From positions 1 to 21,076 of the IMG/VR virus record IMGVR_UViG_3300047550_005354: 21,076 nt of DNA; one strand, written 5' to 3'. Source of the DNA: a virus. How positions within the stretch are numbered: position 1 is the stretch's first letter; each line of letters begins with the position of its first letter. The translations under genes and the position numbers were made by a program. Below are positions 8,550 to 15,507 of the stretch, in pieces. Under the pieces are notes generated by a model, which was not told the origin of the DNA, did not search any database, and saw only the letters and a list, made by a program, of their open reading frames with translations.

Positions 8550-9944
8550 TTAGATAATCAGCCATTGATTATTTTGATTGTTAATAACCTCAATAAAGCC
8601 GTAATTTGTATTAATTGAAATTTGAGTATTGCCCTCAATCAAATCTGTGCCTGTAGTCTTTATCGTTATGTTATTAATGCCAGCAAAGCCTTTAGCATCT
8701 TTAATCAAATATCTAACTCCATTTTCTAAGCTTGAAGATACAGGTAATAATATTTCTTGAGATGAAATACTAGTATCAACAGCTATGAAATGCTCGTTAT
8801 TCTGTAAAGTATATGAGTTAGAACTTGACGTTAAATTTGATATGAATGTTGAGTTTTTGGCTGCCCAAGTTGTATTTCCATTGCTATCAGTTGTTAGTAT
8901 ATATCCGTCTTGAGGTTGATTTGATGGAAAAACAAAATTCAAAACGTTAGGTACTGCCAATGTTGGTGCTGTAATAGTATAAGTAGTACCATTGTGTTCA
9001 TAGATATTACCATTTCCACCAATATTATTATAATAATTAGATGCACTTATAGTTATACCACCTAAATTATTTATCGTAGTGGTTGAACTTCTAAGCAAAG
9101 TTCCAGATGCATCATTCCAAACAGCTATGCCATCTTTTGTAATAATTCCTGTTGGATTAATTGTGCTACTTCCTGCAAAGTCTATATTTACGCCATTTTG
9201 ATTTGCTCTGAATTTATTAGTTTCAGAATTGTACCAAATTGAACCTGATTTAACTGTATCAAGTGCGTTTTCTTCTGCGTTATTGAGTCTAGATAATAAT
9301 AATACTCCCTCATTAGTATTTAGCTCTAAAACAGCCGAAGGCGAACTAGAGCCCGCTGGTAAATCACCAGAAAATACAGTACAAACTCTTGCTGCCGCAC
9401 CAGCGCCTTGTTCGTGGATGGTGCATGCTGATAAGCTATTTAAAAGAACAGAGGCATCACTTCCAGTAAACTGTATAGCGCCTAAATTAGATATCAAATA
9501 TCTATCTTCGTTTGCTTGGTTTTGATTAAATAATAATTCTTGTTGTACTTTACCTATTGCTACATTGCTATCTTTTATTATTTTTCCGTTTACATCGCCA
9601 AAAACAACTATATTGTTTGCTATAGAACTATCTGGCCCAACAACATTGCCACCATCGCTACCTAAGTTAATAAAAGTAGATTTTCCGTCTTTTCCCTTAA
9701 TAGCTCCCTCGATCTTGTTTGACGTAATATTATAAGCTAAAGTTCCGAATAAAATTGGGTTTTTAGAATCATCAGAATTTACTATTTTATCTCTTTGGGC
9801 ATCACTTAAAACCTGAGGCAACGCTAAGCCATTTGTTTGACTTGATGAGTCAGCATTATCTATTTTGTTGCCAGATACACTTACACCATTTTGACTATTG
9901 AATCTTAGACTAGTTAAGCCAGTTATATTTTTATCTTTTGACAT
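8550..9944 (-). CDS. Tail fibre-like protein, 464 residues
   Basis: This is a composite of short modules common in phage tail fibres. Residues 40-75 hold an anchor-like motif (LALPQVLSDAQRDKI, then GTLAYN). Residues 110-130 and 270-292 carry the N-IVVFGDVNGKIIKDSNVAI type motif. Residues 234-256 hold GSIWYNSETNKFRANQNG, and 339-361 hold PSNQPQDGYILTTDSNGN-TTW. The C-terminal 95 residues (ISNLTSSSNSYTLQNNEHFI onward, ending NNQWLII) form a beta-rich domain often found at phage fibre ends. The role is probably a secondary fibre or a connector between tail and receptor-binding tip. The N-terminus (MSK...) parallels the MAK starts of the two preceding genes. The ATG follows a poly-A leader with no SD. 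No chaperone or lyase motif is visible. Confidence 0.72.
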   Translation of the reverse strand: MSKDKNITGLTSLRFNSQNGVSVSGNKIDNADSSSQTNGLALPQVLSDAQRDKIVNSDDSKNPILFGTLAYNITSNKIEGAIKGKDGKSTFINLGSDGGNVVGPDSSIANNIVVFGDVNGKIIKDSNVAIGKVQQELLFNQNQANEDRYLISNLGAIQFTGSDASVLLNSLSACTIHEQGAGAAARVCTVFSGDLPAGSSSPSAVLELNTNEGVLLLSRLNNAEENALDTVKSGSIWYNSETNKFRANQNGVNIDFAGSSTINPTGIITKDGIAVWNDASGTLLRSSTTTINNLGGITISASNYYNNIGGNGNIYEHNGTTYTITAPTLAVPNVLNFVFPSNQPQDGYILTTDSNGNTTWAAKNSTFISNLTSSSNSYTLQNNEHFIAVDTSISSQEILLPVSSSLENGVRYLIKDAKGFAGINNITIKTTGTDLIEGNTQISINTNYGFIEVINNQNNQWLII

Positions 9945-9960
9945 TTATTTTTTTTTTTTG
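9945..9960 (-). promoter_or_regulatory. Poly-A translation leader of the 464-residue fibre gene
   Basis: The transcript strand carries twelve consecutive A (plus T at 9948-9959), then TAA and the ATG at 9944. No Shine-Dalgarno is present. A-rich leaders of the same kind precede the genes at 10501 (A7 touching the ATG) and 15457 (A8 two bases before the ATG). Confidence 0.5.
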
Positions 9961-10021
9961 TTTATATTGGTTAAAAGCTTTTAAAAAATATTGTTGAAAA
10001 AGTTGTTTAATAAGTTGAAAA

Positions 10022-10501
10022 TTATGCTACTGTTACTGTTTTCCATCCACCATTTAAATATGTTCTTATTACGTTGTTTGTAGTATCACGATATACATAA
10101 CCTTCTATTTGGTTTTCTGGTACTTCGACACTTGCCGTTGTTCCTGATGGTAAAATAAAAGGAACTCCATTTAAACCAACTCCAGCGGTATTTGTAGGAA
10201 TAGTATAAAAATCTACTACTTTTTTTGTACCATTTGCATTTGCTCCTCTAATACCTTGGTATCTATCATTTGTATTGTTATAAAATGTTGTGCCATCAAC
10301 GTTATTTCTTTTAATACCATTTTTATCTATATATGGCTTATTTGTAGCAAATTGTTTGTCGATTTGGTCTTCAGTAGCAATTGGATGATATATACCAAAG
10401 CTTTTACTTTTAGCTCCAAGTAATGGATCGCAATCACTAGCTATTGCTTCATATACAGTTGTTTCGTTTCTTATTTCATTAAAATTATTATTTTTTGCCA
10501 T
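10022..10501 (-). CDS. Short fibre-related protein, 159 residues
   Basis: It begins MAKNNNFNE and shares a loose anchor pattern with the genes on either side: (I/L)..P(I/V).(T/S)..Q..K near residues 55-70, then G-T-F/V-YN (near 90-96). The C-terminus, GYVYRDTTNNVIRTYLNGGW, is a widespread fibre-type ending in which a predicted strand pair leads to NG-W. No long beta-helix or receptor-binding tip is present, so it could be a reduced paralogue, a baseplate/fibre adaptor or the remnant of a longer fibre. The leader resembles that of the 1246-residue fibre gene. Spacing to the preceding stop is 30 bases. Confidence 0.65.
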   Translation of the reverse strand: MAKNNNFNEIRNETTVYEAIASDCDPLLGAKSKSFGIYHPIATEDQIDKQFATNKPYIDKNGIKRNNVDGTTFYNNTNDRYQGIRGANANGTKKVVDFYTIPTNTAGVGLNGVPFILPSGTTASVEVPENQIEGYVYRDTTNNVIRTYLNGGWKTVTVA

Positions 10502-10531
10502 TTTTTTATTTACAAATAATTGGTTAATTTT

Positions 10532-13500
10532 TTAATATTCAAGAATTATTGCTCCAGCTGCTCCAGTGCCCCCAACTGTTCCTGCTGATGCTGTTGTTGC
10601 TGAAACACAAGCTCCACTTCCACCCGCACCATAGGAGTTTGTATCAGCGTTTTGTCCAGATAAACTACCTCCTGAGCCATTTGTCGAAGGTCTTGCTACC
10701 CCTTTTGCACCTTTTCCCCCGTATTCACTAGCGCCGTCCCCACCATCACCAGAAGCAGGATAAGCATTGTTGGTATTTTGAGTTATAAAGTTTGAACAAC
10801 CCCCCCTGCCCCCTCTTAAATTTATGTCTCCACCACTACCAACGCCACCGATTACTCCTGTTAAAGAAGGGTTTGTACCACCTGGATATATTGCTCCACC
10901 AGTTCCACCAGTTGCGGAAATTGTTGAAAATGTTGTAGTGCCACCAGTTCCACCAGCCGCTCCTAATGCCCCAGCTGTACCCCCAGCTCCGATTGTATAG
11001 CTGATAACTTGTCCTGGTGTTACAGATAAAACGCCGATTGATGCACCACCACCAGCTCCACCACCAGAAGCACTATTTAAAACTCCACCAGCTCCACCTC
11101 CTCCACCACCAATTGCGGTTACCTTGATTTTTGTAATGCCTGCTGGAACTGTAAAAGAGCCAGTTGTCGTTAATAAAGCCAAAGTTGGAATAAATCTTAA
11201 TGAATCAGCATAAGTTTTATTTACTGCTTGATTAGCTGTAGTCGGAAGTGCTAAATTATCAATATTAGTACTATTCATATCAATACCAGCTTTTGCAGTA
11301 AGCAAAGCATTAGCAAGTATTGTATTAAATACACCAGAAATACCTTGCGAAGCCGTACCAGAGCCAATGCTTGGTGCTACTAACAAAATATGTAAATATC
11401 CATTTTGCGGAACTGATCCTGTTTCTTCAAGATATATTTCTGCCGTAGTATTTGAAACTGTCCTATAAACTAAAGTATAAATATCGTTTGCAACACTACT
11501 TTGAGTTGCGTCAAACCACTGAACAATAACTAAAGGAGCATAACCAGCATCGCTATAAGTAATATTGACGGCAGATTGACCGTTAGTACCAGAAATATTT
11601 GTTTTAAATGCAGTAAGTATTGCTCCTGTAACTGTCAAATTTCCAATGGGATTTCCACCAACATCACCTGCGTATACAGTACCACTTCTAAGATTAGAAG
11701 ATATAGTATTGTTAGCTATAACGTTTACAGCACTAAAAAAATCACTTATCTGAGAGGATGTAATGTTAGTTAGCGTAGTAGTTATATTTCCACTAGATAA
11801 ATTCCCACTCCCAGTTATCGCTCCAGTTAGAGCAATGTTTCTAGTATCAACATAGTTTTTAGTTGATGCATCTTGAGCCGAAGTGGGGTCTAGTACATTA
11901 ATTAACTTTTGAGTATTTAAATTTAGGCTAGAAGTCGGTATTGACATCTGATCGAGTCTACTTGTTCTAACTTGAGTATCAAAGCCAGTTACCTGAGAGG
12001 GTATGATGTTAGTTAGCGTAGTAGTTATATTTCCACTAGATAAATTCCCACTCCCAGTTATCGCTCCAGTTAGAGCAATGTTTCTAGTATCAACATAGTT
12101 TTTAGTTGATGCATCTTGAGCTAGGGTAGGGTCTGCTAAAGATACTATTTTATGTGAATTTAATTTTAAGTCTAAATTGTTATCAATAGTTATATCGGTG
12201 CTATTTAAAATAGTCCCAACATTATTTCCCCACAATGCTAATGCATTTGTTGTAGTATTAGCGTTTCCAGTAACATTTCCACCAGAGGTTGGATTTGTAT
12301 AATACCAAGTCGGATTTGCTCCTCCTGTGGTTGCTAAAAGCTGTCCTGTCGTTGGCGTAGAGTTCGGTAATGTTATTGATATGTCCTGAAGTGGCGTTGC
12401 CGCTTGAAGCGTTGTAGAAAAATTAGAATTATTATTTTTAAAAACTAGATTTGGATTATTTGTTGTATTAAACGTTAATTGACTAGTTTTTGCTGTATTT
12501 ATTATATTAACGTTATTATAAATATTATTAATAGTTGCGTTGCTTAGTGTCGTATCTCCAGCAACATTTAATTTGCCTTGAATTTCAGTGTTGCTTGTAA
12601 CGCTTAAAGTACCAGCCAAAGAAGTTGAACCAGTAACGCTTAATGTATTATTTGATATGAGTGCACCGCTTGCAGTAATGCTGCTAGCTGTAATATTTTT
12701 ATTTGTAGTTAAGTCATTAACTAATACTGGATTTTTATTTAATGTGATATCTTGAACAGATGTACTTCCCGCAACTGTTAGTGTATTTAAATTACTACCA
12801 TTACTTACAGTTAAATCTTTTAGTGTAGAGCCATTATTTACAGTCAAATTATTTAATGTTGTACTACCAGTGGTGATTAGATTATTCAAATTTGAATCAC
12901 TTGTAATAGTTAGGTTTTTAGATGACGTAGTATTTAGAACGTTTAAGTTGTTATTAGCTGTAACATCTCCCTTTAAAGTAGAGTCATTATTTACAGTTAA
13001 ATCTTTTAGTGTAGAGCCATTATTTACAGTCAAATTATTTAAAGTAGTATTTCCAGTAGTAGTAAGATTATTTAGATTTGAGTCGCTTGAAATAGTTAGA
13101 CTTTTAGATGATGTAGTATTTAGAACGTTTAAGTTGTTATTAGCTGTAACATCTCCCTTTAAAGTTGAGCCATTATTTACAGTCAAAGTGTTTAAAGTAG
13201 AGTTATTGTTTACAGTCAAATTATTTAATGTTGTACTACCAGTGGTGGTTAGATTATTCAGATTTGAATCACTTGTAATAGTTAGGTTTTTAGATGACGT
13301 AGTATTTAGAACGTTTAAGTTGTTATTAGCTGTAACATCTCCCTTTAAAGTAGAGTCATTATTTACAGTTAAATTATTTAATGTTGTGTTTAAATTTACG
13401 CTTAAATTGTTGGCTTCTAAATCATTAAGCTGAGCAAATCCTGTTGAAGAAATGTTATTTATAATTAAACCACTAGTTACGTTTAAAGTGTTTAAATTGG

Positions 13501-14272
13501 CAGTACCTAACGCTGTAAAGTCACTAAAAGTAGAGCTATTATTTACAATCAAAGTATTTAATGTAGTACTACCAGTGGTGGTTAGATTATTCAAATCACT
13601 ATTACCCAAAATAGTTAATGTTTGTTTGCCTATTATATTACCTTCGACTGTAACGTTTTCGGTTACATCAATATCTCCGTTTACATCTAAACATACATTT
13701 ACAGTAGCCTGATTGAATGTTGGTGCATTTTCTAGTTCTAGGGATATTGCCTTAAGTTGATTTCCTTTTATATCTCCTGTCGTTGTAATATTTCCATCAA
13801 CTTTAAGGCTTCCCGCTATTTTGTCTACAACTGTTAATTCCTCAATAGTCGCATCATTACAAGCAAATGCTCCAAATACCTCAACATCGTTAAATTTTGC
13901 TAGCGTTTCTGATGTTATTTTTCCTTGTATCGTTGCTTCTTTTTCGACTATTAAATTTCCAGTGAGCTTACAATCGTTAAATTCAACATCGCCACCAGGC
14001 GCAATTCCGCCTCCTACACTTACCCAATTATTTGTCGCTGGGCTATAATACTCAAGTGCATTATCAACGTTATATACAATAGTTCCTGGTCTAATACTTA
14101 TTAGTTCACCTTTGCTATTGTATTTATGAATATTCTGTATTTTATTTCTTTGTTCCTGAGTAACAACAGGAGGGCAAAGTCCCGTTGCTGTGTCTGTCGT
14201 CCCTTTTATGGGGTCGGATTCTATTGCGAGTCCATCAAATTTTGTGATGCTATTTGGGTCGTCTTTAGCCAT
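10532..14272 (-). CDS. Long repeat-built tail fibre with glycine-rich tip, 1246 residues
   Basis: Residues 1-90 are an anchor-like module (LCPPVVTQEQRNKIQ, GTIVYNVDNALEYY, NNWVSVGG). Residues about 120-600 are built of short beta repeats of the type NLTVNN-STL, including three near-identical 62-residue units at about 291-476. A PTTGQLLATTGGANPTWYY motif is followed by N-LALWGNNVGTIL-STDITI, both shared in type with the 464-residue fibre. DPT-AQDASTKNYVD, a common fibre module, occurs twice (about 715 and 796), with a weaker third version (NQAVNKTYAD). Residues about 1027-1246 are a glycine-rich domain opening SFTVPAGITKIKVTAIGGGG and ending GAIILEY. This type is found at receptor-binding ends of phage fibres, and T4-like gp38 adhesins also use polyglycine folds. 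It is probably the main receptor-binding fibre. It is the first gene after an extended -10 box and follows the patatin gene. Confidence 0.82.
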   Translation of the reverse strand: MAKDDPNSITKFDGLAIESDPIKGTTDTATGLCPPVVTQEQRNKIQNIHKYNSKGELISIRPGTIVYNVDNALEYYSPATNNWVSVGGGIAPGGDVEFNDCKLTGNLIVEKEATIQGKITSETLAKFNDVEVFGAFACNDATIEELTVVDKIAGSLKVDGNITTTGDIKGNQLKAISLELENAPTFNQATVNVCLDVNGDIDVTENVTVEGNIIGKQTLTILGNSDLNNLTTTGSTTLNTLIVNNSSTFSDFTALGTANLNTLNVTSGLIINNISSTGFAQLNDLEANNLSVNLNTTLNNLTVNNDSTLKGDVTANNNLNVLNTTSSKNLTITSDSNLNNLTTTGSTTLNNLTVNNNSTLNTLTVNNGSTLKGDVTANNNLNVLNTTSSKSLTISSDSNLNNLTTTGNTTLNNLTVNNGSTLKDLTVNNDSTLKGDVTANNNLNVLNTTSSKNLTITSDSNLNNLITTGSTTLNNLTVNNGSTLKDLTVSNGSNLNTLTVAGSTSVQDITLNKNPVLVNDLTTNKNITASSITASGALISNNTLSVTGSTSLAGTLSVTSNTEIQGKLNVAGDTTLSNATINNIYNNVNIINTAKTSQLTFNTTNNPNLVFKNNNSNFSTTLQAATPLQDISITLPNSTPTTGQLLATTGGANPTWYYTNPTSGGNVTGNANTTTNALALWGNNVGTILNSTDITIDNNLDLKLNSHKIVSLADPTLAQDASTKNYVDTRNIALTGAITGSGNLSSGNITTTLTNIIPSQVTGFDTQVRTSRLDQMSIPTSSLNLNTQKLINVLDPTSAQDASTKNYVDTRNIALTGAITGSGNLSSGNITTTLTNITSSQISDFFSAVNVIANNTISSNLRSGTVYAGDVGGNPIGNLTVTGAILTAFKTNISGTNGQSAVNITYSDAGYAPLVIVQWFDATQSSVANDIYTLVYRTVSNTTAEIYLEETGSVPQNGYLHILLVAPSIGSGTASQGISGVFNTILANALLTAKAGIDMNSTNIDNLALPTTANQAVNKTYADSLRFIPTLALLTTTGSFTVPAGITKIKVTAIGGGGGGAGGVLNSASGGGAGGGASIGVLSVTPGQVISYTIGAGGTAGALGAAGGTGGTTTFSTISATGGTGGAIYPGGTNPSLTGVIGGVGSGGDINLRGGRGGCSNFITQNTNNAYPASGDGGDGASEYGGKGAKGVARPSTNGSGGSLSGQNADTNSYGAGGSGACVSATTASAGTVGGTGAAGAIILEY
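11763..11878. repeat. 116-base direct repeat, copy 1 (inside the long fibre gene)
   Basis: By reading base for base, this segment is identical to 12006-12121. The spacing is 243 bases, an exact number of codons (81). It encodes AQDASTKNYVD followed by RNIALTGAITGSGNLSSGN and TTTLTNI. Perfect identity, including third codon positions, points to a recent duplication or conversion. Confidence 0.9.
12006..12121. repeat. 116-base direct repeat, copy 2 (inside the long fibre gene)
   Basis: Partner of 11763-11878 with the same 116 bases. Between the copies lies a different 127-base spacer encoding the SQVTGFDTQVRTSRLDQ region and the next DPTSAQD junction, so only part of the 81-residue unit is conserved. 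Confidence 0.9.
12845..13402. repeat. Three tandem 186-base repeats inside the long fibre gene
   Basis: Units begin at 12845, 13031 and 13217 (plus strand), an exact 186-base period, or 62 codons. The first 158 bases of the first and third units differ at only two sites by my reading. The middle unit is clearly diverged in its first half but shares a stretch of about 53 identical bases with both. A shorter, more diverged part-copy lies near 13552-13615. Each unit encodes NLNNL-TTG-TTLNNLTV, STLKGDVTANNNLNVLN and TSSK-LTI-SDS blocks. It is a coding array, not a CRISPR. Confidence 0.9.
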
Positions 14273-14299
14273 GTATTTTTTAAATAATTAACTAAATTA

Positions 14300-14308
14300 A
14301 TTATAACA
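14300..14308 (-). promoter_or_regulatory. Candidate extended -10 promoter before the long fibre gene
   Basis: TGTTATAAT on the minus strand lies in the 54-base gap between the patatin stop (14327) and the fibre ATG (14272), ending 27 bases before the ATG. It is identical to the box at 5743-5751. A small inverted repeat, GTTAA-AAAA-TTAAC (14310-14323), lies directly upstream. It is too weak to be a terminator but could be an operator-like site. No good -35 is seen. Confidence 0.38.
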
Positions 14309-14326
14309 TAGTTAATTTTTTAACAT

Positions 14327-15457
14327 TTAAATTTTGAATGTATCAATAAAAGCTGATATTTTGAATTTGTCGATTGTAAATTGTTGTTCTGAAACGCTTT
14401 GCATGTAAGCCAAAAATTCTGGTGTTGTAGTATCTAAATCAGTGTCTTTAGTTGTGTCTAATATTGAATTAAAACGATAATAATAAAAATCTTTATTGGC
14501 TATTTTTGTGCCGTAGTATGACAAAACTTGTAATGCTTGATGTACATGTTCTTGAGAACCTGTCAGTGATGCACTAAAAGAGTCAAGTAGTAAATATATA
14601 TTTTCAAAATTAGGTATTATTGAGCTTACGTGAGCTTCGGCTTGAGATTCTGTAAGTCCTTTTTTTTCAATTAAAAATTGTTTAATCTCAGGTGGAGTAA
14701 TCGGTTGAGGATCGAATAATCCAATCGTTCCAAGTCCTGTTCCAACCGAACACAAAGAAATCTTAGAAATAGATGGAAATAATGCGTTAATCAAGCTAAA
14801 CGAAGCTAGAGATGGATTGTTGCAAAATAAACCACCATCAATCATCCATTTTTTTAAAGGGTCTGGATTTACTATACTAGAACTAGGAATAGGAATTGGT
14901 GGCAAATAAAGGGGTGCTGCTGATGTTGAAAGTGCAACATCGACTATTTTTTTGCTATGTCCTTCTAGTCCTGGAAATTTTATGTTTGAATAATAAACTG
15001 GTCTTATTGAGCGTATGTCGGCTCCAACATTTGCAACATCTCCAGTTGTAATCTCAAGAGATGGTATTAATACATTAGCTTTTAAATCGCTCATTAATGC
15101 ATTGCCAAACACTGATTCTAGTTTTTGTCTTAATGCTGTGTTTTGATAATATGTCTCATCGCCATAGAGTAGCGTTAATATTTTTTGAGTAGTTGAGACG
15201 GGCGGAGAAAAAATCAAAGGCCCATCGTTAATATAAAAATCTATTAATTGTTGTGGTGTTAAGCCAAAAGCTAGACCTAGAGATATAATGCCACCTGTAG
15301 AAGTTCCTGAGAACAATGTTACAATTTTATAAAAATCTGTTTGATTTATACTAATTAAATTAGCAAAGTTTTTATAGAAAACGCTACTATATAAACCTCT
15401 CATTCCCCCACCATCGTTAGTAAAAATTAAAGCTTTATCTGAAAAGTTTGAATACAT
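14327..15457 (-). CDS. Patatin-like phospholipase, 376 residues
   Basis: All catalytic landmarks of the patatin family are present in order: DGGGMRG (residues 15-21, oxyanion loop), GTSTGG (51-56, nucleophile Ser53 in G-x-S-x-G), STSAAPLYLPP (177-187, a family-typical block) and DGG with NNP (207-214, catalytic Asp207). Known family activity is hydrolysis of acyl esters of phospho- or glycolipids by a Ser-Asp dyad. No signal peptide or membrane helix is visible. The ATG at 15457 follows ACACAAAAAAAAT without an SD. The gene lies between two fibre-type genes, on the same strand, with gaps of about 50 bases, and its base composition is like that of its neighbours. Possible roles are a virion-borne enzyme for crossing or modifying the envelope, a late lysis helper, or an accessory moron. 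Patatins are also effectors in CBASS (CapV), but no nucleotide cyclase or Cap gene is nearby. The family call is firm and the role is inferred. Confidence 0.92.
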   Translation of the reverse strand: MYSNFSDKALIFTNDGGGMRGLYSSVFYKNFANLISINQTDFYKIVTLFSGTSTGGIISLGLAFGLTPQQLIDFYINDGPLIFSPPVSTTQKILTLLYGDETYYQNTALRQKLESVFGNALMSDLKANVLIPSLEITTGDVANVGADIRSIRPVYYSNIKFPGLEGHSKKIVDVALSTSAAPLYLPPIPIPSSSIVNPDPLKKWMIDGGLFCNNPSLASFSLINALFPSISKISLCSVGTGLGTIGLFDPQPITPPEIKQFLIEKKGLTESQAEAHVSSIIPNFENIYLLLDSFSASLTGSQEHVHQALQVLSYYGTKIANKDFYYYRFNSILDTTKDTDLDTTTPEFLAYMQSVSEQQFTIDKFKISAFIDTFKI

Positions 15458-15507
15458 ATTTTTTTTGTGTTATGATATTTTTGTGTTTTTTATAATGTCT
15501 TTTGGTT

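Noticed and set aside
9948-9959. Poly-T run as an intrinsic terminator
   Set aside because: It is on the plus strand, opposite to transcription. On the transcript it is poly-A next to a start codon. The nearby TTAAAAGCTTTTAA palindrome has no U-run in the right orientation.
12845-13402. CRISPR-like array
   Set aside because: Units are 186 bases, contiguous, in frame and part of a continuous fibre protein. There are no spacer-repeat alternations and no cas genes.
12870-13433. Plus-strand open frame of 187 codons
   Set aside because: It is the antisense shadow of the 186-base repeat array in the fibre gene. The period is a multiple of three, so a stop-free antisense frame is simply repeated. 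It has no leader and repetitive V/F/K composition.
14327-15457. CBASS defence system carried by the phage, with the patatin as CapV
   Set aside because: No CD-NTase, Cap2/Cap3 or other partner gene is in the window. The neighbours are all virion-type genes.
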